This document shows positions 45,548 through 55,414 of a DNA stretch of 64,000 nucleotides, piece after piece. The DNA is from an uncultured Clostridia bacterium (GTDB lineage: Bacteria; Bacillota; Clostridia; Oscillospirales; CAG-272). The DNA lies in the NCBI GenBank assembly GCA_944381115.1, contig CALWJV010000006.1:1-64000 (forward strand). The letters run 5' to 3'. A program made the translations under genes and the position numbers. The notes beneath the pieces are model-generated. The model was not told the origin of the DNA. It made no database searches and saw nothing but the letters and a program-made list of their open reading frames with translations. How positions within the stretch are numbered: the stretch's first letter is position 1; every line of letters begins with the position of its first letter.

Positions 45548-45759
45548 CCGATATATCTTAAAAAATCTTTTGAATTAAAATGATAATTGCATGTATGGGA
45601 ATACTTTTTATATAAGGAACAGAAAATCGATCAATATAAATTTTTAAATATTCAGGTTACTGAAAATTCAAAAAATCTTTATTTAACTCAAATTTATAAA
45701 TACAGATAGATAAAAACCGATATTAAAGTGTGATATAAAATCAATAAAGGCGGTAAGAT

Positions 45760-46389
45760 ATGGCTGAAAGAATTATTTCCACCATAACTTGGGATATCGA
45801 AGAAGAATATTTTGCAAAAGGATTTAAGGTAATTTGCGGTACAGACGAAGCAGGCAGAGGACCTCTTTGCGGGCCGGTTGCCGCGGCTGCATGCATTCTA
45901 CCCAGAGGATTTATTCTTCCGGGGCTCAACGATTCCAAAAAATTATCAGAAAAAAAACGTGAAGAACTTTTTGAAATAATAAAAAATAATGCGGTATCTT
46001 ACGCAGTGGAACTTGTTTCAAACGAAATTATTGATAAAATAAATATTCTTAATGCGTCTCAACTTGCAATGCGAAAATCCATAGAAAAACTCACCACTGC
46101 ACCTGACCTTGCTTTAGTGGACGGAAATATTGCAAGAGACTTTCCATGTAATGCTGTAACAATAATAAAAGGCGATGCAAAATCTCCAAACATCGCCGCA
46201 GCGTCGATACTTGCGAAGGTAACCCGTGACCGCATTTGCATCGAACTTGATAAAAAATATCCGGAATACAACATTGCGAAACACAAAGGATATCCGACAA
46301 AAGAACATATGAATGCCGTAAGAAAATACGGTCCGTCCCCTATACACAGAATTTCATTTCTCGGTTTTTTAAATAAAAATGAAAAATAA
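45760..46389 (+). CDS. rnhB: Ribonuclease HII
   Basis: 209 residues. Metal-binding and specificity motifs include GTDEAGRGPLCGPV (about 27-40), the LALVDGN block and GDAKSPNIAAASILAKVTRD. It removes ribonucleotides and RNA primers from DNA. A 211-base gap precedes it, with no clear promoter. The start follows AAGGCGGT. It overlaps yraN by 11 bases. Confidence 0.97.
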   Translation: MAERIISTITWDIEEEYFAKGFKVICGTDEAGRGPLCGPVAAAACILPRGFILPGLNDSKKLSEKKREELFEIIKNNAVSYAVELVSNEIIDKINILNASQLAMRKSIEKLTTAPDLALVDGNIARDFPCNAVTIIKGDAKSPNIAAASILAKVTRDRICIELDKKYPEYNIAKHKGYPTKEHMNAVRKYGPSPIHRISFLGFLNKNEK

Positions 46390-46750
46390 TATACTTGTCG
46401 GACAATACGGCGAATCAGCCGCAGCAGAGTATCTTACCGCACTTGGTTACGAAATAAAAGAACGGAATTTTCGGACTCCGACAGGCGAAATAGATATAAT
46501 TGCAGAAAATGAAGGAAAAACAGTTTTTGTTGAGGTAAAATCACGCAGTGCGTACACAAACTCAAGGTACGGAAGACCTTCAAACGCAGTGAATTTCAGA
46601 AAAAGAAAAAATTTTATTTCAGCCGTAATGGTTTATCAAAAATTACATCCCGAGTCACAGCGATGCAGGATTGATGTTATAGAAGTTTATTTTCTGAACG
46701 GAAATACCGAAATAAATCATATAAAGAGTGCTTTCGGAAATCAAAAATAA
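46379..46750 (+). CDS. yraN: UPF0102 family protein YraN
   Basis: A 123-residue endonuclease-fold protein with GEIDIIAENEGKTVFVEVKSR, the PD-(D/E)XK-like core of UPF0102. It has been predicted to be a resolvase-like nuclease, but no activity is established here. Its start lies 11 bases inside rnhB, a very common arrangement. Confidence 0.93.
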   Translation: MKNNILVGQYGESAAAEYLTALGYEIKERNFRTPTGEIDIIAENEGKTVFVEVKSRSAYTNSRYGRPSNAVNFRKRKNFISAVMVYQKLHPESQRCRIDVIEVYFLNGNTEINHIKSAFGNQK

Positions 46751-46844
46751 AAATACCGATCACAAATATCCGTACATACAGGCATACTTTGATCTCCATT
46801 CACTATCCACCATACTTTGAAAATCACTTAAAATTTAAAACGCT

Positions 46845-49223
46845 ATGTCAGAATATAAAAAAGCAATTAAAACACTCGAATTTAATAAAATCCGTGAACT
46901 TTTAGCAGAATGTGCAGTTACTGACGGTGCAAAAAAAGCGGCACTTTTTTTGACACCGGAAAGCGATATTGTAAGAATTAAAAAAATGCAGTCGGAAACC
47001 GCTGCTGCAAGATATCTTATTTCAAAAAAATCATTTCCATCTTTTTTAAATATTAAAGATATCGGTGATATAATAGAAAAAGCACGAAAAAAGTCTGCCC
47101 TTTCTTCATCTGAACTTATTGAAACGGCAAATGTTCTCCGCACAGCAAGAATGCTTATTGATTATATAGAAAGCGGTAACGCTGAAGAAACGGTTATAGA
47201 TATAATCTTCAGAAGACTTACTCCAAACCGTTTTTTGGAAGAAAAAATATACCGTTCACTGCCAAGCGAGGATTATGTCGCCGACGAAGCCAGTCCGGCA
47301 CTTGCCGACATTCGCAGAAAAATACGGCACAGCCAAAGCGCTGTAAGGGAAACACTTCAAAAATATGTTTCAGGCGCATACGGAAAATATTTACAGGAAA
47401 ATATAATCACAGTAAGAAATGATAGGTTTGTCGTTCCTGTAAAGGCTGAATACAAAAATGAGATCAAGGGACTGGTTCATGATACTTCGGCAACCGGAGC
47501 GACAGTTTTCATAGAACCTTATGCCGTCGTTGAGGCAAACAATGAACTCCGTGAACTTCAAAATAAAGAATCCAGGGAAATTGAGCGTATTTTATTTTCC
47601 CTTTCATCTGACTGCGCACTTCACGGAGAAACAATTCTCCTAAACTACATGAACATAACAAACCTTGCATTTATTTTTGCAAAAGCGCAGTTTGCCGAAA
47701 AACTCTGTGCCGTTGAACCTATAATTTCAGAAAAAAGAATAATTAATTTACAAAAAGCAAGGCATCCTTTGCTTGACTCTAAAACAGTCGTACCTATCAG
47801 CGTAACGCTCGGACAGGATTTTGACACGCTCGTAATAACCGGACCCAATACCGGCGGAAAAACGGTAACACTCAAAACTCTCGGACTTTTTGCATTGATG
47901 GCACAGTCGGGACTTCATCTGCCGGCTGAAAAAGCAGAATACGGAGTATTTGAAGAGATACTTGCAGATATTGGTGATGAACAAAGCATCGAGCAATCTT
48001 TATCTACTTTTTCCTCACATATGACAAATATAATCAAAATTTTAAATCAAGTAAGCCATGAAAGTCTTGTGCTATTTGATGAACTCGGTGCAGGAACTGA
48101 TCCTGTGGAGGGTGCGGCAATTGCAATTTCGGTACTTGAAGAAGTCCGCTCTTACAAAGGTGCGCTTTGCGCCGCAACCACTCATTATTCCGAATTAAAA
48201 GAATATGCGACGAATAAAGAAGGTGTTACAAATGCAGGCTGCGAATTTGATATTCAGACATTAAAACCGACTTATAGACTCATAGTGGGTGCGCCCGGAC
48301 GTTCAAATGCTTTTGCAATATCGGAAAAACTCGGACTCTCCAAAAACATAATCAGCCGTGCAGAACATTTTATAAGTGCGGAAAACAGGCGATTGGAAGA
48401 TGTCATATCCGCTCTTGACAAACAAAGGACGGAACTTGAAAAAATGAAGTCCGATCTTGAAAATCAAAAGCGAGAATTTGAGAATTACCAAAATGAAAAA
48501 AGAAAATATATAGACGATTTATCTGAAAGAACATATCGAGACACGCAAAATCTTCGCGATCAAGCAGCTCGTATGATGGAGAGCGCAAAAGCATCTTCTT
48601 CTTTTGTTTTTAATAAACTTCAAAAGCTTCAAAAACAAGAGGAAAACAAGCAAACTAAAGAATCATTAGAGAGAGCGCGAAACGAAATACGAAACAGTAT
48701 CAAAAGCGCTGAAAAAGCTCTGATCTCAGGTAAAAAAGAAATTTCTGAAGGTTCAGTGCCCACATCTCCGCTTAAAGTCGGAGATGAAATTTTAATATCT
48801 TCATTAAATACTTTAGGGACCGTCATAAAACCCGCTGATAAAGATGGAAATATTACAGTGCGCGCGGGTGTAATTTTAATTAAAACAACTTTAGACAATT
48901 TAAGAACCATAAACAGCAAAAAAACGTGTCAAAAAAATAAAATTGGTACTATAAGCAAAACATTGGCTAATAAAAACTTTAAGGCAGAAATCGATCTTCG
49001 CGGTATGACAGGTGACGAAGCATGGTTTGCTGTCGACAAATATATTGATGACGCAATACTTGCAGGAGTAAATTCGGTAACACTTTTGCACGGAAAAGGT
49101 ACCGGCGCACTACGTCAGGCACTTTGGAATATGCTTAAAAAAGAAAAGAGAGTTGCATCTTTTCGGTCCGGAAATTACGGTGAAGGAGATTACGGTGTAA
49201 CCGTAATCGAAATAAAACGCTGA
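46845..49223 (+). CDS. mutS2: MutS2 endonuclease/ATPase
   Basis: A 792-residue protein with a MutS-type lever and clamp, the ATPase GPNTGGKTVTLKT (about 334-346), Walker B LFDELGAGTDP, a long coiled coil (about 510-640) and a C-terminal Smr domain (IDLRGMTGDEA and LHGKGTGALR). MutS2 acts on recombination intermediates and, in Bacillus, on collided ribosomes. No strong ribosome site is seen before the ATG at 46845, so translation may be modest. It follows yraN by 94 bases. Confidence 0.97.
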   Translation: MSEYKKAIKTLEFNKIRELLAECAVTDGAKKAALFLTPESDIVRIKKMQSETAAARYLISKKSFPSFLNIKDIGDIIEKARKKSALSSSELIETANVLRTARMLIDYIESGNAEETVIDIIFRRLTPNRFLEEKIYRSLPSEDYVADEASPALADIRRKIRHSQSAVRETLQKYVSGAYGKYLQENIITVRNDRFVVPVKAEYKNEIKGLVHDTSATGATVFIEPYAVVEANNELRELQNKESREIERILFSLSSDCALHGETILLNYMNITNLAFIFAKAQFAEKLCAVEPIISEKRIINLQKARHPLLDSKTVVPISVTLGQDFDTLVITGPNTGGKTVTLKTLGLFALMAQSGLHLPAEKAEYGVFEEILADIGDEQSIEQSLSTFSSHMTNIIKILNQVSHESLVLFDELGAGTDPVEGAAIAISVLEEVRSYKGALCAATTHYSELKEYATNKEGVTNAGCEFDIQTLKPTYRLIVGAPGRSNAFAISEKLGLSKNIISRAEHFISAENRRLEDVISALDKQRTELEKMKSDLENQKREFENYQNEKRKYIDDLSERTYRDTQNLRDQAARMMESAKASSSFVFNKLQKLQKQEENKQTKESLERARNEIRNSIKSAEKALISGKKEISEGSVPTSPLKVGDEILISSLNTLGTVIKPADKDGNITVRAGVILIKTTLDNLRTINSKKTCQKNKIGTISKTLANKNFKAEIDLRGMTGDEAWFAVDKYIDDAILAGVNSVTLLHGKGTGALRQALWNMLKKEKRVASFRSGNYGEGDYGVTVIEIKR

Positions 49224-49293
49224 CTGCCAAAATCAGCCAAACTGTATTATAACATGGGGATACGGAAAAATACTTTTAACGTCTCATTAACGC

Positions 49294-49322
49294 TTGACAA
49301 AAGCGCAAAAGGCTGTTATAAT
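49294..49322 (+). promoter_or_regulatory. Perfect-consensus sigma-A promoter
   Basis: TTGACA (49294-49299), exactly 17 bases, then TATAAT (49317-49322). It drives the sugar isomerase gene at 49388. Confidence 0.88.
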
Positions 49323-49387
49323 AAGTTATATTTGCAATAATAATTATAATATAAAAAAAGAGTATGGATTCAGAAAGGAAAATAATT

Positions 49388-50233
49388 ATGGCAAATTTTG
49401 TATTAAGTGCTTTTACCGATGAATATTCTCAGGATTTTTCCAAACAAATTGACGGTATGCTTAAAAACGGTGTGCAATACACTGAAATCAGAGGCGTTAA
49501 CGGAAAAAACATTTCCGCACTTACGTTTGAAGAAGCAAAAGAAGTAAAAAAACAATTGGAAGCAAACGGTCTCGGCGTCTGGTCTGTCGGGTCACCCCTT
49601 GGAAAAATCAAACTTACCGATGATATAAACGCTCACATTGAACTTACAAAACATGTTTGCGAACTTGCAAATGTTCTCGGAACACCAAGGATCAGGGTTT
49701 TTTCTTTTTTTGTACCTGATACTTCAAACATCGCACCTTACAGAACCCAGGTTTTTGATTATATGAGTAAAATGCTTGATGTAGCAAATGAAAACGGTGT
49801 GATTCTATGCCATGAAAACGAAAAAGGTATTTTCGGTGAAAAAACCGAGGGCTGTGTTGAGATAATGAAGTACTTCAATGGAGGGTATAAATGTATTTTC
49901 GACCCTGCAAACTTTGTCCAGGCGGATGTGGTAACGTACCCTGATGCATTTAACCAACTTAAAGATTACATATATTACATGCACATTAAAGACTGCCGCC
50001 CTGATAAAACGGTTGCACCTGCCGGAAAAGGCATCGGTCATATTCCTGAAATACTTGCAGAACTAAAGAAACTTCCCGGCACAATGACTCTTACTGTTGA
50101 GCCTCACCTTCGTGTATTTTCAGGACTTGACAAACTTGAAAACAAGGACGACAAATCAAAAATTATTGATCAGTACCCTACAAGCGAAGCAGCATTTACA
50201 GCGGCCGTTGACGCTCTTAAGGCATTACTCTGA
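49388..50233 (+). CDS. Sugar phosphate isomerase/epimerase (xylose isomerase-like TIM barrel)
   Basis: 281 residues. The metal-site acids and histidines of the AP_endonuc_2 family are visible: CHENEKGIFG, FDPANFVQ, MHIKDCR and TVEPHL. The substrate is unknown. It neighbours a rhamnulokinase, so a role in deoxysugar catabolism is plausible. The ATG at 49388 follows AGAAAGGA; an ATG 24 bases earlier overlaps that site. A strong promoter precedes it and a terminator follows, so it is likely a separate transcript. Confidence 0.85.
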   Translation: MANFVLSAFTDEYSQDFSKQIDGMLKNGVQYTEIRGVNGKNISALTFEEAKEVKKQLEANGLGVWSVGSPLGKIKLTDDINAHIELTKHVCELANVLGTPRIRVFSFFVPDTSNIAPYRTQVFDYMSKMLDVANENGVILCHENEKGIFGEKTEGCVEIMKYFNGGYKCIFDPANFVQADVVTYPDAFNQLKDYIYYMHIKDCRPDKTVAPAGKGIGHIPEILAELKKLPGTMTLTVEPHLRVFSGLDKLENKDDKSKIIDQYPTSEAAFTAAVDALKALL

Positions 50234-50255
50234 TATTGATTTTATGTGTCAATTA

Positions 50256-50300
50256 AAATTCGGCGTCTGATCTTCATTGATTTTGCGCCGAAAATTTTTA
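50256..50300 (+). terminator. Probable intrinsic terminator
   Basis: TTCGGCG (50259-50265) pairs with CGCCGAA (50286-50292), extended by A-T pairs, and is followed by a T-rich stretch. Confidence 0.65.
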
Positions 50301-50428
50301 AAATAAAATTTATTCAATAAAAAACATTAAACTAAGAAAAACAGACAAGCCAGTATAATTACAGGTAAGTGAGTTTTCAAATTAAAAATTGCTTTATTTA
50401 ATATATTATAAAGAAAGGGATCTCCTAT

Positions 50429-51901
50429 ATGTCAGAACTTAAAATGTTGGCTATTGACCTCGGCGCAACAAGCGGCCGCGGCATAATTGGCGCATTCGAC
50501 GGAAAAAAACTCTCCCTTACGGAAAATCATCGTTTCGATGATAACTCATCTTATATTGCAGGAACTCTCCAATGGAATATAATGGATATTTATGAAAATA
50601 TAAAGACGGCCATAAAAAATTCCGGCGAAAGCATTAAAAGTATAGGTATAGACACTTGGGGAGTTGATTACGGTCTTATAGACAAAAGCGGCCGTCTTAT
50701 AGGAAACCCGGTAAACTACCGGGACGGACGTACCGACGGTATGATTGAGTATGCCGAAAAATACATGAGTAAGGAAGCTCTTTACAGTGTTACCGGTATC
50801 CAGTTCATGAATTTCAACACGGTTTATCAACTCCTTGCTGAAATTAATTTAAATCCGAAACTCCTTGACTCTGCAGACAAACTCCTTATGATCCCGGATC
50901 TTTTGAATTACTTTTTGACAGGTGTAAAATTAAATGAATATACAAATGCAACCACCGGAGCACTTGTAGATGCAAAAACCGGCAAATGGGCATACGATGT
51001 ATTGAAAAAATTCGGTATTCCTTCTCACATTTTCGGTGATATCGTACTCCCCGGAACAAAGGTAGGAAAACTTACCGATCAAGTTAAGTCGGAAGTCGGA
51101 AATATAAACGCCGATGTATTCACAGTTGCGTCTCACGATACTGCATCTGCAATAATGGCTGTTCCCTCTACAAATAAAGACTTCGTTTACATAAGTTCCG
51201 GAACATGGTCACTTATGGGTACCGAACTTTCCTCTCCCGTTATATCCGAAAAATCTCTTGAATACACATTCACAAACGAAGGCGGTGCTGAAGGAAAAAT
51301 ATGCTTCCTTAAAAACATAATGGGTCTTTGGATCCAAACAGAATGCCGCAGAGACTTTGCAAAAAAAGATGGCTTTAAAACATCTTATGATGATCTTGCC
51401 GCAATGGGCGATGCAAGCGAACCTATGCGTTCTGTAATCGACCCCGACGACGTTTTATTTACCCCACCGGGAAATATGACCGGAAGAATTGCAGACTATT
51501 GCAGAAAAACAGGTCAGCCGATTCCTGAAACCAAAGGTGAATTCGTCCGGTGCGTATTCGACAGCCTTGCGTTACGTTACCGCAACACTTTACGTAAGAT
51601 CGAGGATATGTCCGGTATAAAGACTCCGTTTATACACATTATAGGCGGCGGTTCCAAAGAAACACTCCTTTGTCAGTACACTGCAGATGCTTGCGGGATC
51701 CCGGTTTATGCAGGTCCAAGCGAAGCAACAGCCATAGGCAATCTTGTATCTCAATTACTTGCCCTCGGTGAACTCGGAAGTCTTACGGAGGCAAGACAAA
51801 TGGTAAAAGATTCTTTTGACGTAAAATGCTATGAACCTAATTTGAAAAACAAAAAAATTTGGGATACAGGTTACGAAAAATTTTTAACATTAACCAAATA
51901 A
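50429..51901 (+). CDS. rhaB: Rhamnulokinase
   Basis: A 490-residue FGGY kinase that phosphorylates L-rhamnulose. It has AIDLGATSGRGI (about 9-20), IDTWGVDYGLID, NYRDGRTDGM, YISSGTWSLMGTE and the C-terminal IIGGGSKETLLCQYTAD. Length and motifs fit RhaB better than fuculokinase or xylulokinase. Isomerase and aldolase (rhaA, rhaD) are not in the window. AAAGGGAT precedes the ATG. Confidence 0.93.
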   Translation: MSELKMLAIDLGATSGRGIIGAFDGKKLSLTENHRFDDNSSYIAGTLQWNIMDIYENIKTAIKNSGESIKSIGIDTWGVDYGLIDKSGRLIGNPVNYRDGRTDGMIEYAEKYMSKEALYSVTGIQFMNFNTVYQLLAEINLNPKLLDSADKLLMIPDLLNYFLTGVKLNEYTNATTGALVDAKTGKWAYDVLKKFGIPSHIFGDIVLPGTKVGKLTDQVKSEVGNINADVFTVASHDTASAIMAVPSTNKDFVYISSGTWSLMGTELSSPVISEKSLEYTFTNEGGAEGKICFLKNIMGLWIQTECRRDFAKKDGFKTSYDDLAAMGDASEPMRSVIDPDDVLFTPPGNMTGRIADYCRKTGQPIPETKGEFVRCVFDSLALRYRNTLRKIEDMSGIKTPFIHIIGGGSKETLLCQYTADACGIPVYAGPSEATAIGNLVSQLLALGELGSLTEARQMVKDSFDVKCYEPNLKNKKIWDTGYEKFLTLTK

Positions 51902-52164
51902 ATCTGAATTTAGAAAAACATTCAGATTTGAAAAATAAAAAAGATATCCGTAGTTTTCCGGATATGCTTGTAAAATTACGTTTACTTAGTTTTTTTATAC
52001 TTTATTCTCTAAAATATTTTTCAAACTTATATATATTTATATTTTAAAATTTTAAAAATCTTAAAAACATCCTACATTTTTACGCAGGCAAAACAGTATC
52101 ATTTGTTCTTTAACATATAACGGTAAATATAAAATTCCCATATTACCGAAAGGAAATTTTTAAA
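51902..52164. other. AT-rich intergenic region between rhaB and the SIS gene
   Basis: Two small hairpins follow the rhaB stop: AATCTGAAT with ATTCAGATT, then ATATCCG with CGGATAT. Neither has a clear T tail. No gene is seen. Confidence 0.5.
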
Positions 52165-53205
52165 ATGATTAATCTCGAAAAAGAAATTCGTGAGCAAACG
52201 AAAACAATAATAGCCACATATCGGTCATGCCTTCCTATAATAAAAGAGATAGTGTCAGCGGCAAAGGTCAAGGATACAAATCTTATTTACTTCGTGGCAA
52301 GAGGAACATCAGACCATGCCTGCATATATGCGCAATACCTATTCCAGACAGTAATAGGGATTCCTTGCGCTCTTGCAACCCCTTCCGTTATTACAAAGTA
52401 TAAAGGAAAACTGTGCTTTAAGAATACACTTGTCATAGGTGTCTCTCAATCAGGTGCCGCAGAGGACGTGATGGCAGTACTTAACCGCGCAAAAAATTGC
52501 GGCGCCATTACGGTCGGTATCACCAACACCCCAGGTTCTCTTGTTGCAACGACAGCGGATCATCACATATACCTTGGTGTCAGTGAAGAAAAGTGCATTG
52601 CAGCAACAAAGACATTTACTGCACAACTTGCAGTCATGACCGCTATGGCAGCGGTCTGGGCAGACGATAAGGAAATTTTTGCCGGAATGGAGGAAATATC
52701 TGACAAGGTCGCCGAGCTTTTAAACACTGTACCAACACAGATAGAGTCAATAATAAACAACTTCATTTTCCTTGATAACGGAGTCGTTATAGGGCGTGGA
52801 TATAATTACTCCATCGCGCGTGAAGGTGCTCTGAAAATACTTGAAACAAACAAAATAAACATGTACGGATACTCCATGTCCGATTTTTATCACGGTCCTT
52901 TTGCCTGCCTTACAAACGGCGGAACCGTATTTCTTATAGCATCTGACGGTGTTATGTACGATGATTCCAAGGCTATTCTTGAAAAACTTTGCAATACACC
53001 TGCCCGCGTAATAGTTCTTTCAGATAACGAAGAAATCCTAAAAAACTGCAAGTATGCAATAAAAGTACCATCAGTCAGAAGCGAAATATTTTCTCCCTAC
53101 ATGTTTGCAATAACATTTCAAATATTTGCGTTAAAATTAGCGGAAATAAAAGGTATTGATCCTGATAAATCAAACATTATAAAAAAGATAACTGTTACAA
53201 AATGA
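52165..53205 (+). CDS. Double-SIS-domain sugar isomerase/deaminase-like protein
   Basis: 346 residues with two sugar-isomerase (SIS) domains: VARGTSDHACIYAQYLF and GVSQSGAAEDVM in the first, and GRGYNYSIAREGALKILET in the second. It resembles the isomerase half of GlmS without the glutaminase domain, as in AgaS- or FrlB-type enzymes acting on amino-sugar or fructosamine phosphates. The substrate is unclear. The ATG follows AAAGGAAA. A strong terminator ends the gene. Confidence 0.88.
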   Translation: MINLEKEIREQTKTIIATYRSCLPIIKEIVSAAKVKDTNLIYFVARGTSDHACIYAQYLFQTVIGIPCALATPSVITKYKGKLCFKNTLVIGVSQSGAAEDVMAVLNRAKNCGAITVGITNTPGSLVATTADHHIYLGVSEEKCIAATKTFTAQLAVMTAMAAVWADDKEIFAGMEEISDKVAELLNTVPTQIESIINNFIFLDNGVVIGRGYNYSIAREGALKILETNKINMYGYSMSDFYHGPFACLTNGGTVFLIASDGVMYDDSKAILEKLCNTPARVIVLSDNEEILKNCKYAIKVPSVRSEIFSPYMFAITFQIFALKLAEIKGIDPDKSNIIKKITVTK

Positions 53206-53211
53206 TCAATG

Positions 53212-53267
53212 AAACTGTTTTACGGTATATTATAAAAATACGTAAGACAGTTTTATTTTATTTTTTA
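53212..53267 (+). terminator. Intrinsic terminator
   Basis: AAACTGTTTTACG (53212-53224) pairs over 13 bp with CGTAAGACAGTTT (53241-53253), one G-U, then a T-rich tail. Confidence 0.88.
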
Positions 53268-53343
53268 ATCAAATAATGTAAAAAATATACAAAAAACATG
53301 ATCTTTTTTAAAAAAAAATTTTACAGTAAAATTAATAAAGTTG

Positions 53344-53372
53344 TTGAAAATTGTTTGTTTTTTTGTTATAAT
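53344..53372 (+). promoter_or_regulatory. Sigma-A promoter of prs
   Basis: TTGAAA (53344-53349), a 17-base spacer and TATAAT (53367-53372). Confidence 0.75.
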
Positions 53373-53412
53373 AGTATATATAAATTATCTGCTATTTCGG
53401 AGGAAAAAAATA

Positions 53413-54555
53413 ATGGAAATGGAACAAATATGCGGCAAACTCAGTATAATGGGTACAAGAGGCTGCGATGAGTTTCTTAATAAAGTGGATACATGGCTCA
53501 AAACATGGTCCGGAAATGATGAAACAACTTTGATTCATCCGCAATATATACGTTTCGGAACAGGGGAAGCAAAAGTTGTAATAAACGATTCCATGCGTAA
53601 CCATGATATTTTTGTTTACGCAGATGTTTTTAATCACGGCGTAAAATTCAAAATGTACGAAAAAGAATATCCAATGAGTCCGGATGACCACTTCCAGGAT
53701 CTTAAAAGACTTATTTGTTCTTTTGCCGGTAAAGGTCGCAGAGTAAATGTAATTATGCCTATGATCTACGAAGGCAGACAGGATAAACGTACACTTCGTG
53801 AGTCTCTTGATGCAGCAATCTCTCTTCAGGAAATTTCCAATATGGGCGCTGAAAACATTATTTCATTCGATATACATAATATAGGTATACAAAATGCAAT
53901 ACCTATGTGTAGTTTTGACAATGTCCACCCGACTTACCAGATGATAAAAGCTCTTCTTAAAAAAATACCTGATATTGCAATTAATAAAGAAAAACTTATG
54001 ATGATCTCCCCCGATGAAGGCGGAATGAATCGTTGTATGTACTATTCCTCTGTTTTAAAACTCGAACTCGGTACCTTCTACAAACGTCGCGACTACACTG
54101 TAATCAAGGATGGTAAAAATCCGATAAAGGCTCATCAGTACCTTGGAAAACCGGTACGGGATAAAGATGTTATAATCGTTGACGACATAATTTCCTCCGG
54201 TGAATCCGTTCTTGATGTTGCAAGACAACTAAAATCAAGAGGAGTTAAACGCGTTTTCATATTTGCCTCGTTCGGACTTTTCTGTAACGGTCTTAAAAAA
54301 ATCGATAAAGCGTATAAAGACGGTGTTATTGATCAGATCTTTACGACAAACCTTATATACAGAACCGATGAACTAAGATCAAGAGAATGGTATACAGAAG
54401 TCGATATGTCAAAATATGTTGCGCTACTCATTGCCACACTTCATCAAAATAACAGCATAAGCACCATGCTTAACCAAGTCGACAAAATCCATAAGCTCAT
54501 TGAAAAACTTGATGAAAACGGATTATTAAAGCCCGAATACAGAGGGACACTTTAA
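53413..54555 (+). CDS. prs: Ribose-phosphate pyrophosphokinase (divergent, long form)
   Basis: At 380 residues it is about 65 longer than a typical enzyme. Core motifs persist: GRQDKRTLRE (catalytic-His loop region), SPDEGGMNR, KRRDYTVI and the PRPP loop VIIVDDIISSGESV. The N-terminal 90 residues do not match the usual pattern around SDGE. It would make PRPP from ribose 5-phosphate for nucleotide, His and Trp synthesis. I start it at the ATG at 53413 after GGAGG; an upstream in-frame TTG overlaps the promoter. A terminator follows. Confidence 0.85.
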   Translation: MEMEQICGKLSIMGTRGCDEFLNKVDTWLKTWSGNDETTLIHPQYIRFGTGEAKVVINDSMRNHDIFVYADVFNHGVKFKMYEKEYPMSPDDHFQDLKRLICSFAGKGRRVNVIMPMIYEGRQDKRTLRESLDAAISLQEISNMGAENIISFDIHNIGIQNAIPMCSFDNVHPTYQMIKALLKKIPDIAINKEKLMMISPDEGGMNRCMYYSSVLKLELGTFYKRRDYTVIKDGKNPIKAHQYLGKPVRDKDVIIVDDIISSGESVLDVARQLKSRGVKRVFIFASFGLFCNGLKKIDKAYKDGVIDQIFTTNLIYRTDELRSREWYTEVDMSKYVALLIATLHQNNSISTMLNQVDKIHKLIEKLDENGLLKPEYRGTL

Positions 54556-54563
54556 TAAAAACA

Positions 54564-54600
54564 AAAACGGGGTTGTATATACAGCTCCGTTTTAATTGTT
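54564..54600 (+). terminator. Intrinsic terminator of prs
   Basis: AAAACGGGG pairs with CTCCGTTTT (one G-U) around a self-complementary TGTATATACA, with a short T tail. Confidence 0.75.
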
Positions 54601-54622
54601 TCAGCGTAAGGAGTAAAATTAT

Positions 54623-55294
54623 ATGTGCGAAAATGAAAAAGAAAAATTGAAAAACAAGCAAAAATTCACAACAGACGACCTTCTGAAAATTATAAAAATC
54701 CTCCGAGGTAAAGGAGGTTGCCCTTGGGATGCTGAACAAACTCACAAAAGTATAATCCCAGGACTTATTGAAGAAACTTATGAAACGGTAGAAGCAATCG
54801 AAAAAGAAAACCCCGATATGCTCTGTGAAGAACTTGGAGATGTGTTACTACAGGTAATTTTCCATGCAGATATTTCAGCTGACGAAGGAAATTTTACGTA
54901 CGATGATGTTGTCAGCGGTATATGTAAGAAAATGATTACACGACATCCGCACGTTTTCGGTAATGTAAGCGTCGAAAACTCCGATGAAGTTTTAAAAAAT
55001 TGGGATAAGATCAAGGCTGAAACAAAATCGCAAAGTAATCTTTATCAAAAATTGGATTCCGTTGCAAAACCTCTTCCTGCACTTATGCGTATACAGAAAC
55101 TTATACATAAGGCTGCAAAGGAAAATGTCAGACCAGATGATAACCTTTTGACCGGAATTGAGGGTGAAGCGGCAAACGCTCTGCTTTCTGCTGTTTACAA
55201 ATGTGAGCAACTTAGCATTAATGCCGAAACTGTCCTACGCCGACTTTCAGATGCATTTATAGAACAGGTACATGATACGTCAAAAAACAAATAA
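54623..55294 (+). CDS. mazG: Nucleoside triphosphate pyrophosphohydrolase MazG
   Basis: 223 residues. The N-terminal MazG domain has LRGKGGCPWDAEQTH, the EETYE and CEELGDVLLQ metal-binding acids, and TRHPHVFG. The C-terminal half keeps the ALMRIQKLIHKAA region but is shorter than the two-domain enzyme of about 260 residues. MazG hydrolyses non-canonical or excess NTPs to monophosphates. TAAGGAGT precedes the ATG. Confidence 0.93.
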   Translation: MCENEKEKLKNKQKFTTDDLLKIIKILRGKGGCPWDAEQTHKSIIPGLIEETYETVEAIEKENPDMLCEELGDVLLQVIFHADISADEGNFTYDDVVSGICKKMITRHPHVFGNVSVENSDEVLKNWDKIKAETKSQSNLYQKLDSVAKPLPALMRIQKLIHKAAKENVRPDDNLLTGIEGEAANALLSAVYKCEQLSINAETVLRRLSDAFIEQVHDTSKNK

Positions 55295-55385
55295 AAGTAA
55301 CTGTAAATCATTTGGAAATTTTTTACATAAATATAATACTTTTGTGATATTGTTTAAGTATTTTTCAAGTGTGCCTTAACAAACA

Positions 55386-55413
55386 AAAAGGAGCAGATAA
55401 ATCTGCTCCTTTT
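55386..55413. terminator. Bidirectional intrinsic terminator
   Basis: AAAAGGAGCAGAT (55386-55398) pairs perfectly with ATCTGCTCCTTTT (55401-55413). It lies between convergent mazG and the ABC exporter gene; the tight two-base loop would open in the real RNA. Confidence 0.9.
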
Positions 55414-55414
55414 A

